This document shows, in pieces, positions 1 through 6,033 of a stretch of 6,952 bases of DNA. How positions within the stretch are numbered: position 1 is the first letter of the stretch; each line of letters begins with the position of its first letter. Made by a program: the position numbers and the translations under genes. Source of the stretch: Actinomycetota bacterium. GTDB lineage: Bacteria > Actinomycetota > Acidimicrobiia > Acidimicrobiales > JACDEA01. The DNA lies in the NCBI GenBank assembly GCA_013816725.1, contig JACDEA010000118.1:1-6952 (forward strand), written 5' to 3'. Below the pieces are notes generated by a model. It was not told where the DNA came from, ran no database searches, and was given only the letters and a program-made list of their open reading frames with translations.

Positions 1-1506
1 GAGCAGCCCATCGAACCCCGGTACAAGTGCGGCGAATCGGTCGACCGATCCACGCCGGTTCAACGGCTGGCCCGGTGGCGACGCCAGATACCGATGCTGC
101 AGACCGATCACGATGATCTCCGCGAGGTCGTCAATCGCAGCGCGGAGGATCTCGGCGCGCTGCGCATCTTCGATCCCGACCACCCGGAGCGGGCCGTGAT
201 CGCGGCGGGGGCGCCGTGGTTCATGACGCTGTTCGGGCGCGACTCGCTGATCACGTCGTGGTTCGCGCTGATCGTGGACCCCGACCTCGCGCTGGGCGTC
301 CTGCAAACGCTCGCTCGCTTTCAGGGGACGACGGTCGACCCGCGCAACGACGAGGAGCCCGGCCGCATCCTGCACGAGATGCGGTTCGGTGAGTCGGCCA
401 CGTTGTCGCTGGGGAGCGGCCGCATCTACTACGGCAGCGCCGACGCCACCCCGTTGTTCGTCATGCTCCTCGGCGAGCTGCGGCGCTGGGGGCTGGCGCG
501 CGAGGCGGTCGACCAGCTGCTGCCCCACGCCGACCGGGCCATTGAGTGGATCGAGAACTACGGCGATCGCGACGGAGACGGCTACGTCGAGTACCAGCGA
601 TCGTCGGACCGCGGCCTCCAGAACCAGGGGTGGAAGGACTCGTGGGACGGTGTGCGCTACGCCAACGGCGACATCGCCCGCGCGCCGATCGCGCTCGGCG
701 AGGTGCAGGCCTACGTGTACTCGGCCTACCTGGCGCGGGTGCATTTTGCCACCGAGGCGGGCGACATGGCCATGGCGTCGCTGTACCGCGAGAAGGCGGC
801 GGACCTGAAGCGTCGATTCAACGCCGACTTCTGGTTGCCCGACAAGGGCTGGTTCGCCGTCGGTCTCGACCAGGACAAGCGGCCGATCGACTCGCTGGCG
901 TCGAACATGGGCCACCTTCTGTGGGCCGGCATCGTCGAGCCCGAGTTGGCCGCCGAGGTGGCCGACCGCCTGAGCGGGCCCGAGTTGTTCACCGGTTGGG
1001 GCATTCGCACCTTGGGCCGCACAATGGGCGGCTACAACCCAATCAGCTACCACTGCGGGTCGGTGTGGCCGCACGACAACGCGATCGCGGTGGCCGGGCT
1101 CATGCGCTACGGGTTCGTTGAGCAGGCCCAGCGGATCATGATGGCGATGATCGACGCGGCCATGACCCAGGGCGGTCGCCTCCCCGAGTTGTTCGCCGGT
1201 CTCGATCGCCACGAGTTCCCGACCGTGGTCAGTTACCCGACGTCGTGCTCACCACAGGCCTGGTCGGCCGCGTCACCGCTGCTTTTCCTGCGCACCATGC
1301 TGCGCTTCGATCCGTGGATCCCCTACGGCAAGTTGTGGCTCAGCCCGGCGCTGCCCGAGGAGATCGGCGAGCTGCGCCTCGAGCGCATCCCGCTGGCGGG
1401 CGGGCGCGTCACCGTCGAGGTAAGCAACGGCAATGTGAAGGCCGAAGGACTGCCGGCCGACATCGAGTTGATGACGGTCCCGCGCGACCCGCTTACCGCG
1501 GGCTGA
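1..1506 (+). CDS. Glycogen debranching enzyme-type amylo-alpha-1,6-glucosidase, 3' part (5'-truncated by window)
   Basis: The reading frame is open from base 1 to the TGA at 1504-1506 (501 codons visible), so the gene begins upstream. The ATG at 94 is an internal methionine, because conserved-looking sequence precedes it in frame. The protein resembles the catalytic (alpha/alpha)6-barrel half of bacterial amylo-alpha-1,6-glucosidases, which hydrolyse alpha-1,6 branch stubs of glycogen or related glucans in the cytoplasm. Visible family-like motifs in order are PWFMTLFGRDSLITS (about 213-257), HEMRFGE (about 373-393), YYGSADATPLFV, GWKDSWDGVRYANG (about 628-669), SNMGHLLWAG, GWGIRTLG, SYHCGSVWPHDNA (about 1045-1083) and LPELFAGL. 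A short beta-rich tail (KLWLSPALPEEIGELRLERIPLAGG) ends it. Family members usually carry an N-terminal beta domain, which would lie outside the window. The 3' end overlaps the convergent CoA transferase gene by 14 bp. The exact substrate (glycogen, maltodextrin or another glucan) cannot be told from sequence, and another (alpha/alpha)6 glucosidase specificity is possible. Confidence 0.88.
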   Translation, partial: EQPIEPRYKCGESVDRSTPVQRLARWRRQIPMLQTDHDDLREVVNRSAEDLGALRIFDPDHPERAVIAAGAPWFMTLFGRDSLITSWFALIVDPDLALGVLQTLARFQGTTVDPRNDEEPGRILHEMRFGESATLSLGSGRIYYGSADATPLFVMLLGELRRWGLAREAVDQLLPHADRAIEWIENYGDRDGDGYVEYQRSSDRGLQNQGWKDSWDGVRYANGDIARAPIALGEVQAYVYSAYLARVHFATEAGDMAMASLYREKAADLKRRFNADFWLPDKGWFAVGLDQDKRPIDSLASNMGHLLWAGIVEPELAAEVADRLSGPELFTGWGIRTLGRTMGGYNPISYHCGSVWPHDNAIAVAGLMRYGFVEQAQRIMMAMIDAAMTQGGRLPELFAGLDRHEFPTVVSYPTSCSPQAWSAASPLLFLRTMLRFDPWIPYGKLWLSPALPEEIGELRLERIPLAGGRVTVEVSNGNVKAEGLPADIELMTVPRDPLTAG

Positions 1507-2662
1507 GGTTGTCCAACTCGGCCAGCACCTCGGCGGTGTGTTGGCCCAACGCGGGAACCGGTCCAGCCGTCACCGGCGCGGCGCTGAAGTCGATCGGAGT
1601 TGCGATGCCGCGGTGCGCGGGGGAATCACCCTGGCCGGCGGGCACGTCCACGAAGGCACCGGCCGCGTGCGCCTGGGGATCGGCCAGCACCTCGGCCGGG
1701 GTCTGCACTGGGGCCCACCACACGTCGTGGGCGTCGAAGATCGCGGTCCACTCTTCGCGGCTGCGCGTCGCGAAGATGGCGTCGAGCGCGGCGATGCAGT
1801 CGGCTGCGTTCTTACGGCGCCCGCGCGCGTCGGCGAACCGGTCGTCGGCCAGCGCCGCCGGTTCACCGAGGGCTTTGACCACGTTGGGCCAGTGCCGGTC
1901 GGCCTCGAGGCCGAGCAGCCAGAACCACTTTCCGTCGGCCCCCCGGTAGCTGTTGATCATCGGGTTGGCCGCCTCGGTCCGACGCTGCGACGGGGCCAGC
2001 TTGTCGAACCGCAACTGGATACCGAGGTCCCAGCCCAGGCTGTAGATGCCGGCGCGCAGGAGCGAGGTGGCGACGAGCTGGCCCTTGCCCGTGCGCTCGC
2101 GGTGCAGCAGCGCGGCCAGGATGCCGGTGAGCGCGGTCATCGACGTGACGTGGTCGCCCAGCCCCGACCGGATGTTGGCCGGTTCGTCGAACACCTCGCC
2201 TTGCAGGTTGGCCAGACCGGTCCGGGCGTTGAAGGCGCCGACGTCGTAGCCCGGTCGCAGCCGGTCGGGCCCGTCGAGGCCGTAGCCGGTGACGCTGGCA
2301 TAGACCAGCCGCGGGTGGGCGGCCAACAGCGTCTGGTGGTCGAGCCCTAAGCGCTCCACCGCGTCCGGCCGCAGGTTGGTGAGGAACACGTCGGCCGTGC
2401 CGATGAGCCGGTTGAGATTGTCGCGGTCGCCGGCCGACCGCAGGTCGAGGACCACGCTGCGCTTGCCCCGGTTGTCGAGATCGAACGGCGGGCTCTGCGG
2501 CTGGAGGTGGCCGGAGCCCACGGCGAAGATGCGCCGCATGGGGTCGCCGGACGGGGTCTCGACCTTGATCACGTCGGCCCCCCAGTCGGCCATCACACCA
2601 CCGGCGCCGGGACCGGCCACGAACGCGCCCAGCTCCACGACGCGGTACGCCGCGAGGATCAC
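1493..2662 (-). CDS. CaiB/BaiF family (class III) CoA transferase
   Basis: 389-residue protein, close to the usual 380-430 residues of family III CoA transferases, which move CoA from an acyl-CoA donor to a carboxylic acid through an aspartyl-CoA thioester. Family features by residue: RVVELGAFVAGPGAGGVMADWGADVIKVE (about 8-35, CoA-binding Rossmann start, written here as the region containing VELG, AGP, ADWGADVIKVE), NRGKRSVVLDL (64-74), DVFLTNLRPDAVERLGL (91-107), the GLGDHVTSMTALTGILAALL block with Asp170 as the probable catalytic residue (equivalent to Asp169 of formyl-CoA transferase), HRERTGKGQ (187-195) and NPMINSYRGADGKWF (233-247). I chose the GTG at 2662 because family similarity begins immediately after it and it forms a GTGA overlap with the stop of the upstream cupredoxin gene. 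The in-frame extension toward 3058 is low-complexity Arg/Gly translation of that gene. No clear Shine-Dalgarno sequence is visible, so translation is probably coupled. The stop is TAA at 1495-1493. The acid substrate is unknown; context with an acyl-CoA dehydrogenase suggests lipid or similar catabolism. Confidence 0.93.
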   Translation of the reverse strand: MILAAYRVVELGAFVAGPGAGGVMADWGADVIKVETPSGDPMRRIFAVGSGHLQPQSPPFDLDNRGKRSVVLDLRSAGDRDNLNRLIGTADVFLTNLRPDAVERLGLDHQTLLAAHPRLVYASVTGYGLDGPDRLRPGYDVGAFNARTGLANLQGEVFDEPANIRSGLGDHVTSMTALTGILAALLHRERTGKGQLVATSLLRAGIYSLGWDLGIQLRFDKLAPSQRRTEAANPMINSYRGADGKWFWLLGLEADRHWPNVVKALGEPAALADDRFADARGRRKNAADCIAALDAIFATRSREEWTAIFDAHDVWWAPVQTPAEVLADPQAHAAGAFVDVPAGQGDSPAHRGIATPIDFSAAPVTAGPVPALGQHTAEVLAELDNLSPR

Positions 2663-3108
2663 GCCGACACTCGGAACGCGCCCACCATCCCGGACTCGTC
2701 CTTGTGGTACTTGCAGAAGAACACGAGGTCGCCGCTGGCCGGCAACGTGATCTTCACCGACGCGTGCTGCCCCGCCGCGATGTCGACGTCGACCTTCTGG
2801 TCGGCCAGCGTGAAGTTGTGCACGCTCTTGCCCTCGCTGGCCAGCACGAGGGTCACCGACTGCCGCGCCGTTCCTTGGATGACGTTGGGGCGGAAGTAGT
2901 TGTCGTCGACCTCGACCTCGAGCCCTTCGGCCGCGATCGACGTCCCCCGCACGATGCCGCGCACGCCGCCGAACTCGGCGGTGACCGGCGGCGCTGTCGA
3001 CTGCGTCGTGGTGGCCGCCTTTGCGTCGCCGCTCTTGCTGTCGTTGCCGCCGCCGCACGCGGCGGTGAGGAGCAGGAGGACGAGTACTGCGCTAGCGCAG
3101 CGTGACAT
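2659..3108 (-). CDS. Cupredoxin-fold lipoprotein (type 1 copper protein)
   Basis: 149-residue predicted lipoprotein. It has a signal peptide of hydrophobic Leu/Val residues 5-16 with lipobox TAAC (Cys18), then a Gly/Ser/Thr/Lys-rich linker (about 19-45) and a small cupredoxin domain. Candidate type 1 copper ligands are all present: His97 (SVHNFTL), Cys132, His135 and Met141 in FFCKYHKDESGM. The ordering His...Cys-x2-His-x5-Met is that of blue copper electron carriers and related copper-binding domains. The domain starts with EVDDNYFRPN, where cupredoxins often carry the first strand (compare the D-x-x-F-x-P pattern), and ends GAFRVSA. It would sit on the outer face of the cytoplasmic membrane, as an electron carrier or a copper-binding protein. 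The ATG at 3108 lies 17 bp inside the 3' end of the DUF7282-like gene, and the TGA overlaps the CoA transferase GTG, so it is probably translated as part of the operon. Copper binding is inferred from ligands only. Confidence 0.87.
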   Translation of the reverse strand: MSRCASAVLVLLLLTAACGGGNDSKSGDAKAATTTQSTAPPVTAEFGGVRGIVRGTSIAAEGLEVEVDDNYFRPNVIQGTARQSVTLVLASEGKSVHNFTLADQKVDVDIAAGQHASVKITLPASGDLVFFCKYHKDESGMVGAFRVSA

Positions 3109-3541
3109 GCATCTTGACCTGGGCCACCTGCTCGCCGATCTTGGCCGGAGCGTCGCCGTTGGGGAAGTCGTAGGTCGAGTTGTTGTTGTCCTCGACGTGG
3201 ATCATGGGCCACACGTCAGCGGCCGAGGTGAGCGGCTTCTCCAGCTTGATACGAACCTTTTTGTGGTCACCGGCCTCGAGTAGGTCGGACACGCCGAGGA
3301 CCGGGCCCGGTGCGCCGCCGGCGTCGGCGTGCACCGCGACGTAGCCCTTCTCCTTGAGGTACACCCGCGGCAGCTTGATGGCCTTACCCTTGCCTTCTTG
3401 GTCGGCGGCGTGGATGGAGTACGAGGCGTCGTCGCCAACGTTGCGCTTGGTGCCGAGCTTGATCCCCTTGTCGCCGCTCTTGCACGCGGCCAGTGAGAGG
3501 CAGGCGGCGACGGCGACGAATGTTGCCAGTGTCTTGCGCAT
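3092..3541 (-). CDS. DUF7282-like lipoprotein
   Basis: 149-residue predicted lipoprotein. Residues 1-20 form a signal peptide (MRKTLATFVAVAACLSLAAC) with a canonical lipobox LAAC and lipidated Cys20. The mature part has a charged linker and one beta-rich domain containing LKEKGYVAVHADAGGAPGP (62-80), VLGVSDLLEAGDHKKVRIKL (81-100) and WPMIHVEDNNNSTYDFPNGD (111-130). That pattern (G-[YF]-V-x-[VI]-H, GGAPGPVLGVSDLLEAG, [MI]-H-x-D, TYDFP-x-GDAP) matches my recollection of the DUF7282 domain, found in extracellular proteins of haloarchaea and some bacteria and having no established function. No cysteine other than the lipidation site and Cys14 is present. An AGGG at 3552-3549 lies 7 bases before the ATG. 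The gene sits between the oxidoreductase gene (53-bp gap holding direct repeats) and the cupredoxin gene (17-bp overlap), which suggests the two lipoproteins are made together. A role in binding an extracytoplasmic partner is a guess. Confidence 0.85.
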   Translation of the reverse strand: MRKTLATFVAVAACLSLAACKSGDKGIKLGTKRNVGDDASYSIHAADQEGKGKAIKLPRVYLKEKGYVAVHADAGGAPGPVLGVSDLLEAGDHKKVRIKLEKPLTSAADVWPMIHVEDNNNSTYDFPNGDAPAKIGEQVAQVKMHVTLR

Positions 3542-3548
3542 GGCGAGA

Positions 3549-3552
3549 CCCT
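3549..3552 (-). promoter_or_regulatory. Ribosome binding site of the DUF7282-like lipoprotein gene
   Basis: On the minus strand AGGG is followed by 7 bases (TCTCGCC) and the ATG at 3541. It is short but well spaced, and supports that start. Confidence 0.5.
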
Positions 3553-3574
3553 ATTACCGGGGCATTACCGGAGG
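3553..3574. repeat. Imperfect 11-bp tandem repeat (ATTACCGG core, two copies)
   Basis: On the plus strand the unit ATTACCGGGGC (3553-3563) is followed directly by ATTACCGGAGG (3564-3574), 9 of 11 bases identical, with an 8-base core repeated exactly. It lies in the 53-bp gap just upstream of the DUF7282-like lipoprotein gene. Its reverse (CCGGTAAT twice) could be a protein-binding site or part of a promoter. Function unknown. Confidence 0.6.
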
Positions 3575-3600
3575 TTAACTACAGCACTTGTTAACTACAG
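3574..3600. repeat. Direct repeat GTTAACTACAG, two copies with 16-bp period
   Basis: GTTAACTACAG occurs exactly at 3574-3584 and again at 3590-3600, separated by CACTT. On the minus strand each copy reads CTGTAGTTAAC. The copy at 3590-3600 contains the last codon and TAG stop of the oxidoreductase gene, so the other copy may have come from a small duplication of the gene's 3' end. Each copy also contains the palindrome GTTAAC. A regulatory role for the downstream lipoprotein gene is possible but unproven. Confidence 0.75.
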
Positions 3601-4452
3601 GGCAGCGGCCAGCTGGTCGAGCGTGTTCTTGAGACCATCGAGGTCGAAGCCGAGTCCGAGGAAGATCACCTGGTCGACGCCGGCGTCCTCGTACTGCTTG
3701 GCTTGGTCGGCGGCGCCGCCCTTCAGGTACGGGCAGATGCTGACCTCGATGTCAGCGCGGATGCGGCCCGCCTCGGCCAGGAACTTGTCGAGGCGGGTGA
3801 GAGCTTCGGGGACTTCCTCCGGTAGCCGGTTGAAGCCGTACCAGCCGTTGCCGACGTCGGCCACCCGTCTGAGAGCGGCGTCGCTCTCGCCGCCGAAGTG
3901 GATCGGCGGGTGGGGCTGCTGGATCGGCTTGGGGTACTGCCGCAGCGGGGGCATGTCGTAGAACTCGCCGTGGTGCTCGGAAACCGGGTCCTCCCACAGC
4001 CTGCGCATCACCTCGATGTACTCGCGCGTGCGCTCCCCGCGACGCTCGAAGGGCACGTTGCACGCGTCGAACTCTTCGCGCAGCCAGCCGACGCCGATGC
4101 CGAAGTCGAACCGGCCGTTGGAGAGCCAGTCGATCGAAGCGACTTCCTTGGCCGTGTACACGGGGTTGCGTTGCGGCACGAGGCAGATGCCGGTGCCCAG
4201 GCGGATGCGATCGGTCACCGCGGCGATGAACGACAGCGCGGTGAACGGTTCGAGGATGCCGCTCTCGCCACCGGCCGGAATCTTCCCGTCGGCCGCGTAC
4301 GGGTACTTCGACTCGTACTCGTCGAACAACACCACGTGCTCGGCGACCCAGAGTGAATGAAAGCCCCGCGCTTCGGCCTCGCGTCCCAACGTGGCGATGT
4401 ACTCCGGGGTGGCGAACGGGTTGCCCAGCGGGGCGAACAGGCCGATCTTCAT
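3595..4452 (-). CDS. Luciferase-like (LLM class) F420-dependent oxidoreductase
   Basis: 285-residue TIM-barrel oxidoreductase of the bacterial luciferase-like superfamily, similar in length and motifs to actinobacterial F420-dependent LLM proteins. Visible motifs: MKIGLFAPLG at the N-terminus (first beta strand), GFHSLWVAEHVV (30-41), LEPFTALSFIAAVTDRIRLGTGI (region 68-89), NPVYTAKEVASIDWLSNGRFDFGIGVGW (region 96-123) with the family's typical SxGRFxxGxGxGW pattern, FERRGERTREYIEVMRRLW (135-153), PKPIQQPHPPIHFGGES (174-190) and DAGVDQVIF (256-264). The enzyme would transfer hydride using reduced or oxidised F420 (possibly FMN) in the cytoplasm; the substrate is unknown. I chose the ATG at 4452 because the family consensus begins there, an AGAGGA lies 9 bases upstream, and it forms an ATGA overlap with the stop of the preceding gene. 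A GTG at 4473 would add only seven residues. Use of F420 rather than FMN is inferred from family and lineage. Confidence 0.92.
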   Translation of the reverse strand: MKIGLFAPLGNPFATPEYIATLGREAEARGFHSLWVAEHVVLFDEYESKYPYAADGKIPAGGESGILEPFTALSFIAAVTDRIRLGTGICLVPQRNPVYTAKEVASIDWLSNGRFDFGIGVGWLREEFDACNVPFERRGERTREYIEVMRRLWEDPVSEHHGEFYDMPPLRQYPKPIQQPHPPIHFGGESDAALRRVADVGNGWYGFNRLPEEVPEALTRLDKFLAEAGRIRADIEVSICPYLKGGAADQAKQYEDAGVDQVIFLGLGFDLDGLKNTLDQLAAAL

Positions 4453-4832
4453 TGGTTCAAGTCCTCTTTCCACGAGCGGAACCGCGCGTGCATCTTGCCG
4501 CTTGGGCCCGTCCCCTCACCGGTGCCGTCGGGGAACAGGCGGAACGTGTGGTGGGCCGTGAGGTCGTCGGCGGCCACCGCGACGTAGCGGGCGTCGGCCT
4601 TGGTCGCCGGTCCGGCCCGCCACAACAGCCAGCGGCCGAGGCGGCGCTTGTAGTCGACGCGCCCGGGCGGTATCCCGATGTCGTCGCCGGCGTGGAGCAC
4701 GGCGTCGGGCGCCTCGACCCACGCGCTGGCCGGGATGTTGCGGTCGCGCTGCGGGGTGGCGGGCAGGTCCGCGGTGTGCACCGGCGACGCGTCGTACGGC
4801 CGCTCGTTATACGGGAGCGCGCCAGTACTCAA
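4449..4832 (-). CDS. Small conserved-looking hypothetical protein, possible TTG start
   Basis: I do not recognise a named family. The frame has protein-like composition from about LPYNERPYDASPVHTADLP to the TGA at 4451-4449, 127 residues if started at the TTG at 4832. Notable segments: WVEAPDAVLHAGDDIGIPPGRVDYKRRLGRWLLWRAGP (residues 38-75, quoted as landmarks WVEAPD, GIPPGRVDYKRRLG, RWLLWRAGP), ARYVAVAADDLTAHHTFRLFPDG (81-103) and a charged tail ARFRSWKEDLNQ. There is no signal peptide or membrane segment, so it is probably cytoplasmic. The start is uncertain. The TTG at 4832 overlaps the nitroreductase gene by 26 bp, and the first ATG/GTG choice is the GTG at 4781, which would lose PYNERPYDASP. 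Upstream in-frame sequence is a shadow of the nitroreductase gene. It lies between the nitroreductase and LLM oxidoreductase genes and joins the latter through a 4-bp ATGA overlap, so it may work with one of these enzymes. Confidence 0.7.
   Translation of the reverse strand: MSTGALPYNERPYDASPVHTADLPATPQRDRNIPASAWVEAPDAVLHAGDDIGIPPGRVDYKRRLGRWLLWRAGPATKADARYVAVAADDLTAHHTFRLFPDGTGEGTGPSGKMHARFRSWKEDLNQ
4462..4467 (-). promoter_or_regulatory. Ribosome binding site deciding the LLM oxidoreductase start
   Basis: AGAGGA on the minus strand (4467-4462), inside the 3' end of the upstream small gene, lies 9 bases before the ATG at 4452. It favours that ATG over the GTG at 4473, which this motif would otherwise follow. 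Confidence 0.55.
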
Positions 4833-5403
4833 CGGAGTCTTCGAGGTCGGGTTCGTGCGGGGGTAGCTCGCGGCCGGCGTTGGGCGCGCCGAGGTATATG
4901 AAGCCGACGATGGCGTCGCGGTCGTCGAGACCGATGGCATGCAGTACCCGGTGGTCATAGGCCGGCGGGCCGGTCCGCCACATCGATCCGTAGCCCAACG
5001 CGGTGGCGGCCAGCAGAATGTTCTGGGCGGCGGCGCCGGCGGCGAGCAGCTGCTCGACCCATGGGATCTCGTCACTGTGGCGGTTGACGGCGCACACGAT
5101 GACGACGAGTGGCGCCCGGCCGAGCTTGGTGCGCTCCTTCTCGAGCTGGCCGTCGCTCGGTGATGCGCCGATGGCCTGTACCCGGGCTAGGTACGAGTCG
5201 GCCAGCACCTCACCGAACGCGTCCTTGGCCTTGCCACGCAACACGACGAACTTCCACGGCCTCAGCTCGCCGTGATCGGGTGCGCACGCCGCCGCCTCCA
5301 ATATCTGCCGCAACTCGTCGTCGTCGGGCGCGGGCTCCGTCAGCCGTCCGATCGACCGCCGCGCCCGGATGGCGTCGATTACCCCTGCGTCACCTACTTT
5401 CAC
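4807..5403 (-). CDS. Nitroreductase family protein (YdjA-like, FMN-dependent)
   Basis: 198-residue single-domain nitroreductase of the FMN-dependent NfsB/YdjA type, cytoplasmic, reducing nitro compounds, quinones or other acceptors with NAD(P)H. FMN-binding signature residues appear as ARRSIGRL (14-21) near the N-terminus. The block CAPDHGELRPWKFVVLRG (40-57) is a strong match to the YdjA subgroup, and AAAQNILLAATALGYGSMWRTG (124-145) is the typical C-terminal flavin/dimer segment. FIYLGAPN (168-175) precedes the C-terminal tail. The start chosen is the GTG at 5403, three bases after the stop of the MBL-fold gene, with GGTGA just upstream as a modest ribosome binding site. The gene is the second of the minus-strand block. 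The physiological substrate cannot be inferred; some relatives act in aromatic or cofactor metabolism rather than on nitro compounds. Confidence 0.92.
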   Translation of the reverse strand: MKVGDAGVIDAIRARRSIGRLTEPAPDDDELRQILEAAACAPDHGELRPWKFVVLRGKAKDAFGEVLADSYLARVQAIGASPSDGQLEKERTKLGRAPLVVIVCAVNRHSDEIPWVEQLLAAGAAAQNILLAATALGYGSMWRTGPPAYDHRVLHAIGLDDRDAIVGFIYLGAPNAGRELPPHEPDLEDSVEYWRAPV

Positions 5404-5406
5404 GTG

Positions 5407-6015
5407 TCACCAGCCACGGTCGGCCCACTCCTGGAGGTGGGGTTGTTCGGCGCCGATGGTGGTGTCGTCGCCGTGGCCGGGCATGACGACGGTGTCGGCC
5501 GAAAGGGTGAACAATCGGCTCTCGATGGAGCGCAGGATGGCGGCGAAGTCGCCAGCCTCGAACGTGGTGTTCCCGGGCCCGCCCGGGAAGAGCGTGTCGC
5601 CACTGAACAGCACCGGCGAGCCCTCCACCCGGAAGCAGATCGACCCGGGCGTGTGCCCCGGAGTCGTGATCGTGTGGAGACGCAGCCGCCCGACCTCGAT
5701 CACGCTGTTGTCGTCGAGAACGAAGTCGTACGACGGCAGCATCGCCGCGTCGGCGGCGGTGACGCCCACCTCGTAACCGGCGTCGCGCACGGCGGGGACT
5801 GCCTGGATGTGGTCCCAGTGGCCGTGGGTCTCGAGTACCCGCCGCACGTTCAGCCGCTGGCACAGTTCGAGGAGCTTCTCGTGCTCGTTGGCCGCGTCGA
5901 TCAGCACCGAGTCGCCGGTTTCCTTGCACCGCAGGACGAACACGTTGTTGTCCATGGGGCCGACCACCAACTTGTGGATCTCGGCCTGACTGTCCTCGAA
6001 GTGTGTCGATGGCAT
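5407..6015 (-). CDS. MBL-fold metallo-hydrolase (glyoxalase II-like)
   Basis: Metallo-beta-lactamase-fold hydrolase. Numbering from the longer ATG at 6060 (217 residues), all metal ligands are present: H79, H81, D83 and H84 in THGHWDH; H136 in TPGHTPGS; D155 in SGDTLFPGG; H196 in PGHGDDTT. This complete set supports a binuclear zinc or iron hydrolase of the hydroxyacylglutathione hydrolase-like group, acting on a thioester or other ester in the cytoplasm; real substrate unknown. The start is debatable. I prefer the ATG at 6015 (MPSTHFEDSQAEIHKLVVGP, 202 residues), because the additional 15 residues have no strong ribosome binding site (CCCTCCCT lies there) and cover the operator-like palindrome. 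A start at 6060 would leave only 14 bp to the divergent gene. It is the first gene of the minus-strand block and is followed three bases later by the nitroreductase gene. Confidence 0.9.
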   Translation of the reverse strand: MPSTHFEDSQAEIHKLVVGPMDNNVFVLRCKETGDSVLIDAANEHEKLLELCQRLNVRRVLETHGHWDHIQAVPAVRDAGYEVGVTAADAAMLPSYDFVLDDNSVIEVGRLRLHTITTPGHTPGSICFRVEGSPVLFSGDTLFPGGPGNTTFEAGDFAAILRSIESRLFTLSADTVVMPGHGDDTTIGAEQPHLQEWADRGW

Positions 6016-6033
6016 CTTGACCGCCCGGTCTAG

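Noticed and set aside
94..96. ATG at 94 as start of the glucosidase
   Set aside because: The frame is open to base 1, plausible coding sequence lies before it, and the family usually has a longer N-terminal region, so this is an internal Met.
1538..2350. 270-residue open frame antisense to the CoA transferase gene
   Set aside because: It lies wholly opposite a conserved gene and has Gly/Arg/Val/Gln-rich composition with no motifs. Absence of stops is expected on the complement of a high-GC gene.
2663..3058. N-terminal extension of the CoA transferase frame
   Set aside because: Arg/Gly/Gln-rich low-complexity shadow of the cupredoxin gene. Family similarity begins at residue 2 of the GTG at 2662.
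3551..3594. Minus-strand promoter TTAACC plus TAATAG in the 53-bp gap
   Set aside because: Spacing of 16 bases is acceptable but the -10 matches only 3 of 6 positions, so this is too weak to report as a promoter.
4833..5075. N-terminal extension of the small hypothetical frame
   Set aside because: Ser/Thr/Pro/Arg-rich shadow of the nitroreductase gene; the composition changes to protein-like only after about 4832.
5272..6033. 253-residue open frame antisense to the MBL and nitroreductase genes
   Set aside because: Same reasoning: it covers a strong MBL gene with all metal ligands in frame, and the antisense translation has no recognisable domain.
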